From Clostridium tertium (GTDB lineage: Bacteria > Bacillota > Clostridia > Clostridiales > Clostridiaceae), in the NCBI RefSeq assembly GCF_017873245.1, contig NZ_JAGGJY010000001.1, positions 1 through 64,000 on the forward strand: DNA of 64,000 bases, given 5' to 3'. A model generated the notes under the pieces. It did not search any database. It was given only the letters and a program-made list of their open reading frames with translations, and had not been told where the DNA came from. Shown one piece after another: positions 46,229-54,110 of the stretch. Each line of letters begins with the position of its first letter. Position 1 is the stretch's first letter. Both the position numbers and the translations under genes were made by a program.

Positions 46229-46285
46229 TAGTATTAGTTTTAAAAAAAATTATATGCAAAATAGTAAGAAAGGACGTGTAGTAAA

Positions 46286-46663
46286 ATGCAAAAAGAAATT
46301 ATTTCAACTAGTAAGGCACCTTCAGCTATTGGCCCATACTCACAAGGTATTAAAATAGGGGAGATGGTATTTACATCAGGACAAATTCCAGTTAATCCAG
46401 CAACAGGTGAGGTTGTAACAGAAATAAAAGCTGCAACTAGACAATCTTTAGAAAATGTAAAGGCTGTTTTAGAGGAAGCTGGAAGTAGTTTAGAAAAAGT
46501 AGTTAAGGTAGTAGTTTTCATAAAAGATATGAATGACTTTGGACAAGTAAATGAAGTTTATGGAGAGTATTTTAATGAAAATCCTCCTGCAAGAAGTTGT
46601 GTTGAAGTAGCAAGACTACCAAAAGATTGCGTAATAGAAATAGAAGCAGTAGCAACTGTATAA
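46286..46663 (+). CDS. ridA: RidA/YjgF enamine/imine deaminase
   Basis: 125 residues, the standard RidA length. The family signatures are clear: [24 protein letters not shown], and the C-terminal [22 protein letters not shown] with the substrate-binding arginine. It hydrolyses reactive enamine/imine intermediates from PLP enzymes, fitting its place beside ilvE. The ATG follows AGAAAGGACG. Confidence 0.96.
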   Translation: MQKEIISTSKAPSAIGPYSQGIKIGEMVFTSGQIPVNPATGEVVTEIKAATRQSLENVKAVLEEAGSSLEKVVKVVVFIKDMNDFGQVNEVYGEYFNENPPARSCVEVARLPKDCVIEIEAVATV

Positions 46664-46705
46664 TAAATTGTAAACATAAAGGCTACAATAACTAGATATG
46701 TTCCG

Positions 46706-46856
46706 TAAGCTAGATAGCTGTGCAAAGAAGTACTAGGCTCGGAAAAACTACTATGCCAAGAGTTTTTGTTAACTCACTGAGTTCAAACAATTAAGCAATA
46801 CTAAGGCGTAGCAGTTTTTCTACGCCAAGTACCTCTAATTACTAGCTATATGCTTA
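46706..46856. repeat. 150-bp imperfect palindromic element (MITE-like or structured RNA)
   Basis: The left half (46706-46756) is largely the reverse complement of the right half (46804-46856): TAAGC..ATAGCT, then GAAGTACTAGGC, then a 22-base block, each mirrored on the far side. Inside is another hairpin (TTGTTAACTC 46767-46776 with GAGTTCAAACAA 46779-46790). It is visibly richer in G and C than its surroundings and has no reading frame of note. Together with flanks (46664-47040) it fills the gap between ridA and the repair operon. The shape suggests a non-autonomous mobile repeat or large stem-loop RNA. Confidence 0.6.
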
Positions 46857-46913
46857 TTCCACCATCTATTTATATTCGCCAACTTATATTTATCATTTAT
46901 AATAATGCTAAAA

Positions 46914-47031
46914 GTGAAAAAGTAAAAAATTAGGAAAAAGTCCTTAAGGTATTTTGGGACATAAGGTGCTTTGAACTAATTTAAATTTAATTTTACAGAG
47001 AAAAACATCCTTTACTTTTCACTTTTTCACT
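46914..47031. repeat. AGTGAAAAAGT inverted pair
   Basis: AGTGAAAAAGT near 46914 recurs inverted as ACTTTTTCACT near 47021, about 10 bases before the stop of the 47041 gene. The pair may form the terminator of the minus-strand operon or be a decayed tandem repeat. Confidence 0.35.
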
Positions 47032-47040
47032 ATTAACTCT

Positions 47041-47778
47041 TCATTCTACTTCGGTAATGTTGTTCCAATAGCGTTTTGGCATCATTCTTTTTTGTAATTT
47101 GGGATTAATTCGTTCGTTTATTGTGGTAGATTTAAAGTAGCCTTTCCAAAGATCTTGGAAATTATCATTGTAGTTTTTAAGATTGTTATAAATTTCTATA
47201 TCCATTTCTTTTATTTCCCAACAAGTTTTATTATAAACTGAAGCAATATTTCTTTTTATGTCATGTATTATCCAATATTCATTACTAAAGCGTTCTTGAA
47301 AATGTGGAGAAATAATTTCTAAAATGTTATTATCAGGTTCAATAGAAGAATATAAAAAATTATCGTTTACAGAAATAAAACACACAAATCCAGTAAATCT
47401 ATGACCTTCTAAAGATACACGTCTATCAATCAAATCTAGTTCTCGTACTGGATCTAAATGTAAATATTTATGAACATCACTTCCAAGTTTAAATGCAATT
47501 TTCAAGTATTTAAAGCATAAAAGACCCTTGTTTTTGTAATTAGATAAATATAATTTATAAATTTTATTTAATGCTAAAGGATCAATTTTAGAGACAATAG
47601 CGTTTTTGACTTTAGAATATTTATTTAAATCTGCATTTATGTATTCAGCTTCCGAAAAGAGATCAATTTCTAATTCGTCTTTTGTAGAGATTGATGCAAT
47701 TTGGTTTTTATAATAAAAACTATAATAAATTGCAGTTAAGAATCCTTCAAAGGAATCTTCATATATTATTTTTAACAA
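47041..47778 (-). CDS. TIGR03915-type DNA metabolism protein, partner of the radical SAM protein
   Basis: 245 residues beginning LKIIYEDSFEGFLTAIYYSFY and containing HRFTGFVCF, PHFQERF and WIIHDIKRNIASVY blocks, as in the DUF4130-containing family (TIGR03915) that always accompanies the TIGR03916 radical SAM protein. The family is assigned to DNA modification or repair by gene linkage to uracil-DNA glycosylase; the reaction is unknown. The start is TTG 47778, after AAAGGTGGTGA. It is 13 bases behind the radical SAM gene and shares its SOS-type promoter. Confidence 0.85.
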   Translation of the reverse strand: MLKIIYEDSFEGFLTAIYYSFYYKNQIASISTKDELEIDLFSEAEYINADLNKYSKVKNAIVSKIDPLALNKIYKLYLSNYKNKGLLCFKYLKIAFKLGSDVHKYLHLDPVRELDLIDRRVSLEGHRFTGFVCFISVNDNFLYSSIEPDNNILEIISPHFQERFSNEYWIIHDIKRNIASVYNKTCWEIKEMDIEIYNNLKNYNDNFQDLWKGYFKSTTINERINPKLQKRMMPKRYWNNITEVE

Positions 47779-47791
47779 AAAATCACCACCT

Positions 47792-49141
47792 TTAGAATTC
47801 TCCAGTTATAGAAGTTACTTTATCTGTAGGCATAATTATTTTCTTTGGTTCGGGTAACAAAATTCCATTTGATGTTTTAGGATAAATATTATCAAAGAAA
47901 TTAAGTTGCTCTGAATTTTCATTTTCTAATTTTGGTCTATTCATATAAAGTAACCTTGTTCTTATTTTTTCTTCATCAAAAGAAACATCTCCATAGTACT
48001 TACCTTTGCAAGTGATAAAATACTTTGCTCTTTTTAGCACTATGCCAAGCTTTTTTAAATCTTCAAATGTTAAGGAGTGAACTTTTCTTGTAATTAATAT
48101 CCTTCTTGCAGAACGAACTCCTATTCCAGGGATTCTAAGAAGAGTGTCATAGGAAGCTTTATTTATTTCTATAGGAAAATTCTCTATATTAGATAATGCC
48201 CAAGAAGTCTTAGGATCAAAATTTAAATCAAAGCTATCATGTTCATCTTTTAAAAGTTCTTTAGCCTTAAAGCCATAAAATCGTAATAACCAATCTGCTT
48301 GATACAATCTATGTTCTCTAACTAATGGAGGATGGATAATATCAGGAAGTGATTTATCATTTTTTATTACTGGAACATAAGCAGAATAATAAACTCTTTT
48401 TAAGTTAAAACGATTATATAAATTTTCAGATAAGTTTAATATTTTATAATCACTTTCAGGAGTTGCACCAACTATAAGTTGAGTACTTTGACCACCTGGA
48501 ACAAAAAGTGGTGTTGATTTTATATTTTTCTTTAAATCTTTATTTTCTAGTATAGAATTTTTTATAGTACTCATAGGAGCTAATATATTTTCTTTGCTTT
48601 TTTGAGGAGCAAGTAACTTTAAACTTGATGCGGATGGAAGTTCTATATTAACACTCATTCTATCTACATATTTTCCAGCTTCTTTTATTAAGGCTTCATC
48701 AGCACCAGGAATAGCTTTTAAATGAATATATCCATTAAACTTTTCTTCAATTCTTAATTTTTTTACAACATTTAATAATAATTCCATTATGTAATTTGGA
48801 GTTTTAAATATTGCTGAACTTAAAAATAATCCCTCAATATAATTTCTCTTATAAAAGTTAATTGTAAGGGATACAATTTCATCAGGAGTAAAGATAGCTC
48901 TAGGAACGTCCTTTGTAGATGCATTTACACAATACTTACAATTATATATACAGTAATTAGTTAAAAGTATTTTTAAAAGAGAAATACATCTTCCATCAGC
49001 AGTAAAGCTATGGCAAATTCCACTATTTTCAGCATTGCCTATACCATTATTTAAATTTTTTCTTTTTGAACCAGAAGAAGAGCAAGATACATCGTATTTT
49101 GCAGCTGCGGAAAGAATATTAAGTTTTTCATCTATATTCAT
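47792..49141 (-). CDS. Putative DNA modification/repair radical SAM protein (TIGR03916-type)
   Basis: 449 residues. The radical-SAM cysteines are Cys64, Cys68 and Cys71 (YCIYNCKYC). A helix-hairpin-helix near residue 340 (LLRIPGIGVRSARRIL) should bind DNA. Extra cysteines precede the cluster motif (CSSSG, GICHSF, GRC). The family is linked to DNA repair but lacks a defined substrate. ATG 49141 follows GAAGGGTGA; a GTG three codons upstream sits in the ribosome site. The promoter at 49174-49202 contains a LexA-like box. Confidence 0.9.
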   Translation of the reverse strand: MNIDEKLNILSAAAKYDVSCSSSGSKRKNLNNGIGNAENSGICHSFTADGRCISLLKILLTNYCIYNCKYCVNASTKDVPRAIFTPDEIVSLTINFYKRNYIEGLFLSSAIFKTPNYIMELLLNVVKKLRIEEKFNGYIHLKAIPGADEALIKEAGKYVDRMSVNIELPSASSLKLLAPQKSKENILAPMSTIKNSILENKDLKKNIKSTPLFVPGGQSTQLIVGATPESDYKILNLSENLYNRFNLKRVYYSAYVPVIKNDKSLPDIIHPPLVREHRLYQADWLLRFYGFKAKELLKDEHDSFDLNFDPKTSWALSNIENFPIEINKASYDTLLRIPGIGVRSARRILITRKVHSLTFEDLKKLGIVLKRAKYFITCKGKYYGDVSFDEEKIRTRLLYMNRPKLENENSEQLNFFDNIYPKTSNGILLPEPKKIIMPTDKVTSITGEF

Positions 49142-49173
49142 AAATATCACCCTTCTTAAAAGTATTTAAAAAT

Positions 49174-49202
49174 ATTATACCGAACAAATGTTCTTATTTC
49201 AA
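49174..49202 (-). promoter_or_regulatory. SOS-type promoter with LexA box between -35 and -10
   Basis: On the minus strand: TTGAAA (49202-49197), a 17-base spacer, TATAAT (49179-49174). The spacer contains AGAACATTTGTTCG (49181-49194), an inverted GAAC-N4-GTTC as in Gram-positive LexA boxes. A repressor there would cover the promoter. Confidence 0.85.
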
Positions 49203-49356
49203 TATATAATGAAAATTTATTTAAATACCAAAAGTAATTATATTTTTAAGTTAAATGTTAAAGCCCTATAACAACATATATAATTTAATGGTTTATGAAT
49301 AAGTAAAGGTAAAATGGGATAATATAGAAAATGATAAAGTTAACGGAGGGATAAAT

Positions 49357-49605
49357 ATGTTTACTATTATGGCAATAAAAATAGAACCTAGAGTATCTAT
49401 TGCACCAACAGTTCAAGAAATATTAACAAAGTATGGATGTATAATTCAAACTAGATTAGGATTACATGAGGCAAGTAAAATTTCTTGTGCAAACTCAGGT
49501 CTTATAATATTAAATTTAATTCATGATGAAAAAGAAGAAATAAATAAATTAAAAGGAGAATTAAATGAATTACATGGAGTAACGGCAAAATTAATTGAAA
49601 TATAG
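49357..49605 (+). CDS. Second TM1266-like small protein
   Basis: 82 residues sharing the pattern of the protein at 13462 (an R-x-G-region, SGLIILNLI, INKLKGELNELHGVTAKLIEI), so it looks like an ACT/NikR-C-like ligand-binding fold without a DNA-binding domain. It is not near hydrogenase genes. ATG 49357 follows CGGAGGG; ATG 49369 is another choice. A terminator follows, so it is a single-gene unit. Role unknown. Confidence 0.6.
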   Translation: MFTIMAIKIEPRVSIAPTVQEILTKYGCIIQTRLGLHEASKISCANSGLIILNLIHDEKEEINKLKGELNELHGVTAKLIEI

Positions 49606-49613
49606 TTCTCCCT

Positions 49614-49652
49614 AAAAGTATTAGCTGCACCTTAGTAGTTAATACTTTTTTG
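49614..49652 (+). terminator. Terminator after the second TM1266-like gene
   Basis: A 10-bp stem (49614-49623 with 49640-49649), 16-base loop and T run. Confidence 0.75.
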
Positions 49653-49797
49653 TTAAAATATAAAAATAAGAGTATTAATATGATTGTAATATAATATACA
49701 TTACTACTTGGATATTTTTAACTTGCAATTACTAAAATTACATTTATAATTATTATTGCAAAATAGTAATTATTTAAAATGAAAGGAAGAAATATAA

Positions 49798-50850
49798 ATG
49801 AGAAAATATATAAAAATTTCTGCATTAATATGCAGTATGATTTTTGTTTTTGCTTTATTTGCAGGATGTCAAAAAAGTAATAGAAAAACTATAAATGTAT
49901 TAAATTATGGAGAAAATATAGCAGAAGGTATAATAGAAGAATTTGAAGAAAAATATAACGTAAAAGTTAATTATAAGACTTTTGATGATATGGAAACAAT
50001 GTATATAGAAGTAGCTTCAGGAAAAACAAACTGGGATGCTGTTTTAGTAGCAGATTACATGGCTGATAGAATGATACAAGAAGGATTACTTCAAAAAATT
50101 GATAAAGAAAATATTCAAAACTTAAAGGAAATGAATGAAAGTGATATGGGACAACCTTATGATCTTAATAATGATTATACAGTGCCATATATGAATGGAA
50201 CAATTGGAATAATATATAATAAAGATTTAGTTAGTGAAAAAGTAGATAGCTGGGACATAATGTGGAATGAAAAATATAAAAAACAAATATTTGTTTTAGA
50301 TGCTCAAAGAGATGCTATAGGAATGGCTCTTAAAAAGCTTGGTTATTCATTAAACACAACAAATGAGAAAGAACTTGAGGAAGCTAAAAAATTATTAATA
50401 GAACAAAAGCCGTTAGTATTAAAATATGGTGCTGATGAAGTTAAAGATTTAATGACTTCAGGAGAAGCTTCAATTGCAATGATATGGTCAGGAGAAGGTT
50501 TAACTTTAGCTGATGAAAATGAAAATTTAGAATATGTAATTCCAAAAGAAGGAGCAAATTACTGGCTAGATTCATGGGCAATTCCGGCAAATGCAAATGA
50601 TAAGGAAACTGCCGAAAAATTTATAAACTTTGTAAGTGGCAAAGATAACGCATATAAAATAGCTGAAGAAATAGGATATACTACTCCAAATAAATTAGCT
50701 ATGGAAGAACAGCCAGAAGAAGTTAAAAATAATGAAGGTGCATATATGCCTAAAGAAATTATGGAAAAGTGCGAAGTTTATAAATATTTACCACAAGAAA
50801 AGTTAAGACTATATGAAGATGTTTGGAGTGCAGTTAAAGCTGCAAAGTAA
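49798..50850 (+). CDS. PotD-like substrate-binding lipoprotein (orphan)
   Basis: 350 residues with a lipoprotein signal peptide and lipobox LFAGC (Cys24 lipidated). The body matches periplasmic-binding proteins of the spermidine/putrescine type (TINVLNYGENI, VPYMNGTIGIIYNKDLV, NYWLDSWAIPANA). It would bind a polyamine or similar cation outside the membrane. No potA, potB or potC genes lie beside it, so it must share a permease encoded elsewhere or have another use. The ATG follows GAAAGGAAG. Confidence 0.85.
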   Translation: MRKYIKISALICSMIFVFALFAGCQKSNRKTINVLNYGENIAEGIIEEFEEKYNVKVNYKTFDDMETMYIEVASGKTNWDAVLVADYMADRMIQEGLLQKIDKENIQNLKEMNESDMGQPYDLNNDYTVPYMNGTIGIIYNKDLVSEKVDSWDIMWNEKYKKQIFVLDAQRDAIGMALKKLGYSLNTTNEKELEEAKKLLIEQKPLVLKYGADEVKDLMTSGEASIAMIWSGEGLTLADENENLEYVIPKEGANYWLDSWAIPANANDKETAEKFINFVSGKDNAYKIAEEIGYTTPNKLAMEEQPEEVKNNEGAYMPKEIMEKCEVYKYLPQEKLRLYEDVWSAVKAAK

Positions 50851-51018
50851 TTAGATTTTTGTATTCTACAAATTAAATTTAATTATAGCAATAAAAATGT
50901 AAAATTAAAAAAGTGTTCTTAAAAAAATATTAATATTGTATTAAGTCAATGGAATAAAGTTTATAGTAATAGTATAATATTAGTAACATCCATTAAAGTT
51001 ATAGGAGTTGAGTATATT

Positions 51019-51576
51019 ATGGATAAAATTATAGATTTTAATGAGCTAAAAAATAAAGTGAATGATAAAGATATAGATAAATTTGAATCATATATATATT
51101 CATTATATTATGATATGTCTTCTGGAAAATTAAATATGTCAGACTTCACAAAAAATATGATGGAGTATATGGAAGAAAATAATATATCACAAGATAAGTT
51201 TCTAAAAATGCAAACTAAGTTAATGGAGAGATATGGATTTGATGCTTCAGCTATAGAAGAACAAATAAAGTCACTAGGACTTAACAATATGATTCCAGGT
51301 TCAGGAGATATTGAAAAAGTAAGAAAAACAATGAGTTTTCAAGAAAAATATAAGGATAGGATTAAAGTAACAACTGTTAATAATTATTTTATAAAAAATG
51401 ATAAAAATAATGTAGGAATATTAACAGAAGGAGAAAATGTTATTTTAAAAAGTTCAGGTAAAATTGATCTAAATGATTTAGAATTAAATGATTTTTTATG
51501 CTCTTATAAAAAGGTTATTGATGATAATACATTAAAAATTTCTATTTGCGAAGACGTAAAAGAGTATGAATACTAA
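51019..51576 (+). CDS. Uncharacterised clostridial protein (DUF3867-like?)
   Basis: 185 residues, acidic, no signal or membrane segment. The first 100 residues look helical (FESYIYSLYYDMSSGKLNMSDFTKNMMEYMEENNIS), the rest beta-rich. I do not recognise it with confidence; it may be DUF3867, a Clostridium-only family. The ATG follows ATAGGAGTTG and a terminator follows the stop. Confidence 0.65.
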   Translation: MDKIIDFNELKNKVNDKDIDKFESYIYSLYYDMSSGKLNMSDFTKNMMEYMEENNISQDKFLKMQTKLMERYGFDASAIEEQIKSLGLNNMIPGSGDIEKVRKTMSFQEKYKDRIKVTTVNNYFIKNDKNNVGILTEGENVILKSSGKIDLNDLELNDFLCSYKKVIDDNTLKISICEDVKEYEY

Positions 51577-51627
51577 AATTGTTAAAAAAAATCTATTTAT
51601 TTTGTAGAATTATAGTTTATAATAAAT

Positions 51628-51657
51628 AAGGTGTGATTATGATCATACCTTATTTTT
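51628..51657 (+). terminator. Terminator after the 185-residue gene
   Basis: A 10-bp stem with one G-U pair (51628-51637 with 51642-51651), TATG loop, then T residues. Confidence 0.85.
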
Positions 51658-51734
51658 GTGCAATATATTAATTGAAAATGAAGAAGTAAAAATTATTAAT
51701 TTTAAAATAGACTTAGTAACCAGGAGGATAATTA

Positions 51735-53291
51735 ATGAGCGTTTTAACAGTTAAAGATATGAGTCATGGCTTTGGAGATAGAGCTATTTTTGAAGATGTA
51801 TCCTTTAGATTATTAAAGGGGGAGCACGTTGGTTTAATTGGAGCTAATGGTGAAGGAAAATCAACATTTATGAATATAGTTACAGATAAACTTATGCCTG
51901 ATGAAGGAAAGGTTATTTGGTCAAATAATGTTAGAGTTGGGTATATGGATCAACATGCAGCTTTAGTAAAAGGGCAAAGCATAAGAGATGCGCTAAGAGA
52001 TGCATTTAAATATTTATTTGATTTGGAAACAGAAATGAATTCTCTTTATGAAAAAATGGGAGACTGTACTCCAGAAGAACTAGAAAAGATGCTTGAAAGA
52101 ACAGCAGTAATTCAAGATTTACTAGATCATAATGGATTTTACATAATAGATGCAAAAGTAGAGGAAGTAGCAAAAGGTCTTGGACTTTTAGATTTAGGTT
52201 TAGATAAAGATGTTGATGATTTATCAGGTGGACAAAGAACAAAAATCTTACTTGGAAAGTTATTACTTCAAAATCCAGATATATTACTTTTAGATGAGCC
52301 TACAAACTATCTAGATGAAGAGCATATAGAATGGTTAAAGAGATATTTAAATAACTATGAAAATGCTTTTATACTAATTTCTCATGATATACCATTTTTA
52401 AATTCAGTAGTTAATTTAATTTATCATGTTGAAGAAAGAAAATTAACAAGATATGTTGGTGACTATTATGAGTTTAAGAGACTATATGATGAAAATAAAA
52501 AGAGATTAGAAGCAGCATATGAAAAGCAACAAAAAGAAATAGCTAGACTAGAAGATTTCGTTGCAAGAAATAAAGCAAATGTTGCTACTGCTAATATGGC
52601 TAAATCAAGACAAAAGAAACTTGATAAAATGGAAGTAATAGAACTTTCAAAAGAAAAACCAAAACCAGAATTCAACTTTAAAGTAGCAAGAACATCAGGA
52701 AAAATTATATTTGAAACTAAAGATTTAGTAATAGGTTACGATTCACCTCTTACAAAGCCATTAAATCTTTATATGGAAAGAGGACAAAAAATAGCTTTAG
52801 TAGGAGCAAATGGACTTGGTAAATCTACATTATTAAAAAGCTTGCTTGGAAAAGTTCAACCTTTAAGTGGAGAAGTTCACTTAGGTGATTATCAACATAT
52901 AGGTTACTTTGAACAAGAAGATAGAAGTGGAAATACAAACACATGTATAGAAGAAGTGTGGCAAGAGTTCCCAAGTAAAACACAATATGAAATAAGAGCT
53001 GCTCTTGCTAAGTGTGGTTTAACAACAAAACAATTAGAATCAAAGATAATGGTATTATCAGGTGGAGAAGCTGCAAAGGTTAGATTATGTAAAATATTAA
53101 ATACAGAAACTAATATATTAATCCTTGACGAGCCTACAAACCACTTAGATGTAGATGCAAAAGATGAATTAAAAAGAGCACTAAAAGAATATAAAGGCTC
53201 AATTTTACTTGTATCACATGAACCTGAGTTTTATAGAGATGTTGTAACTGAGATATGGAATTGTGAGGATTGGACGCTGAAAATTATATAG
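51735..53291 (+). CDS. ABC-F family ATPase
   Basis: 518 residues with two nucleotide-binding domains and no membrane part. Walker A motifs are GANGEGKST (near 36) and GANGLGKST (near 357); signatures LSGGQ and LSGGE; Walker B LLLDEPTNYLD and LILDEPTNHLD. A charged helical linker (residues 240-310) joins them. ABC-F proteins act on the ribosome, as translation factors or antibiotic protectors; the short linker is nearer YbiT/YkpA housekeeping types than Vga/Lsa resistance types. The ATG follows CAGGAGGAT. Confidence 0.92.
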   Translation: MSVLTVKDMSHGFGDRAIFEDVSFRLLKGEHVGLIGANGEGKSTFMNIVTDKLMPDEGKVIWSNNVRVGYMDQHAALVKGQSIRDALRDAFKYLFDLETEMNSLYEKMGDCTPEELEKMLERTAVIQDLLDHNGFYIIDAKVEEVAKGLGLLDLGLDKDVDDLSGGQRTKILLGKLLLQNPDILLLDEPTNYLDEEHIEWLKRYLNNYENAFILISHDIPFLNSVVNLIYHVEERKLTRYVGDYYEFKRLYDENKKRLEAAYEKQQKEIARLEDFVARNKANVATANMAKSRQKKLDKMEVIELSKEKPKPEFNFKVARTSGKIIFETKDLVIGYDSPLTKPLNLYMERGQKIALVGANGLGKSTLLKSLLGKVQPLSGEVHLGDYQHIGYFEQEDRSGNTNTCIEEVWQEFPSKTQYEIRAALAKCGLTTKQLESKIMVLSGGEAAKVRLCKILNTETNILILDEPTNHLDVDAKDELKRALKEYKGSILLVSHEPEFYRDVVTEIWNCEDWTLKII

Positions 53292-53301
53292 TAGTTCCAT
53301 A

Positions 53302-53336
53302 AATAAAGAGTTAGCGTTTAGCTAACTCTTTATTGA
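53302..53336 (+). terminator. Terminator after the ABC-F gene
   Basis: A 14-bp perfect stem (53302-53315 with 53321-53334) with a five-base loop; the right arm is T-rich. Confidence 0.8.
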
Positions 53337-53398
53337 ATCCTAATATTGGAAATGATAAACTTAAGTAGTAAAGTTTGAAAAATAGGAGTACTAGTATA

Positions 53399-53743
53399 AT
53401 GAAGGAAATTAAAGGGTATAAAGAGATAGAACAGCTTTTTGGATATTTTCCAACATTTCATGATGATATAATAGAAAAAATAGAAATATGTAACGATAAA
53501 CTATTTATGATTATAAGAATGGAAACAAAGCCAAAAACCATTAGTAGTGTTGTAAGAATAGAATTCACTTTAGAAAATGTATTTGAAATTAGACTTGAAG
53601 GTAATGGATATTTAACTGAATCAATTATATTTGAAATAGAAATAAAAGCATATGATTTTTACACACAAATTATTGTGGATTCAAGCACAGGTTTAATTGG
53701 AAATATTAAGGCAGAAAAAGTTAAAATTAAAGCATTATACTAG
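53399..53743 (+). CDS. Imm50-like immunity-type protein (orphan)
   Basis: 114 residues starting at ATG 53399, ten bases after TAGGAG. The pattern LFGYFPTFHDDIIEKIEI, followed by a beta-rich core with EFTLENVFEIRLEG, resembles Imm50 immunity proteins of polymorphic toxin systems. No toxin gene is adjacent, so it may be a leftover immunity gene or a domain with another job. The assignment rests on a short pattern. Confidence 0.45.
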   Translation: MKEIKGYKEIEQLFGYFPTFHDDIIEKIEICNDKLFMIIRMETKPKTISSVVRIEFTLENVFEIRLEGNGYLTESIIFEIEIKAYDFYTQIIVDSSTGLIGNIKAEKVKIKALY

Positions 53744-54110
53744 AGAAACGAGATAGAATTTTACAGATAATGAGTTTGTCATAAAGGTATGATGGAGCGA
53801 CAACTAAAATAGTATAATAGTTTATTTTAGTACTATTGACTTTAGGATTATAAAGAGTAAGCTGTAACCAAATTAAACAATTAAATTTTATATTTGGACA
53901 TGAGAACTTGCTCATATAAAGATACAAGAATTATTTCTTACTTTAGAAGATATGGAATATATTTTTAATGGGACAATACATTGGTTTCGGAGGAATAATA
54001 TTGTTAATATATCTAGAAAATGGGGTATATCTGACAAATTTAAAATTCTATAGTAAAATAAATGTATAATAGGACAATTTAAGTGATTTATTTGAAAAGG
54101 AAGTTATACT
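53744..54110 (+). other. 367-base gap with a possible gene remnant
   Basis: A frame without a start codon near 53900-54052 would read FLTLEDMEYIFNGTIHW and similar protein-like sequence before a TAG, which could be the tail of a decayed gene. I see no terminator or other feature apart from the ribosome site of the next gene. Confidence 0.3.

Noticed and set aside
46173-46358. 61-codon plus-strand frame overlapping ridA
   Set aside because: It runs out of frame across the clear ridA start and crosses the structured leader; no family-like sequence.
46706-46856. Remnant of a full insertion sequence
   Set aside because: No transposase-like frame is present; the element is only a palindrome.
53727-53927. 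66-codon minus-strand frame after the Imm50-like gene
   Set aside because: No ribosome site or protein-like pattern; overlaps the end of a plus-strand gene.
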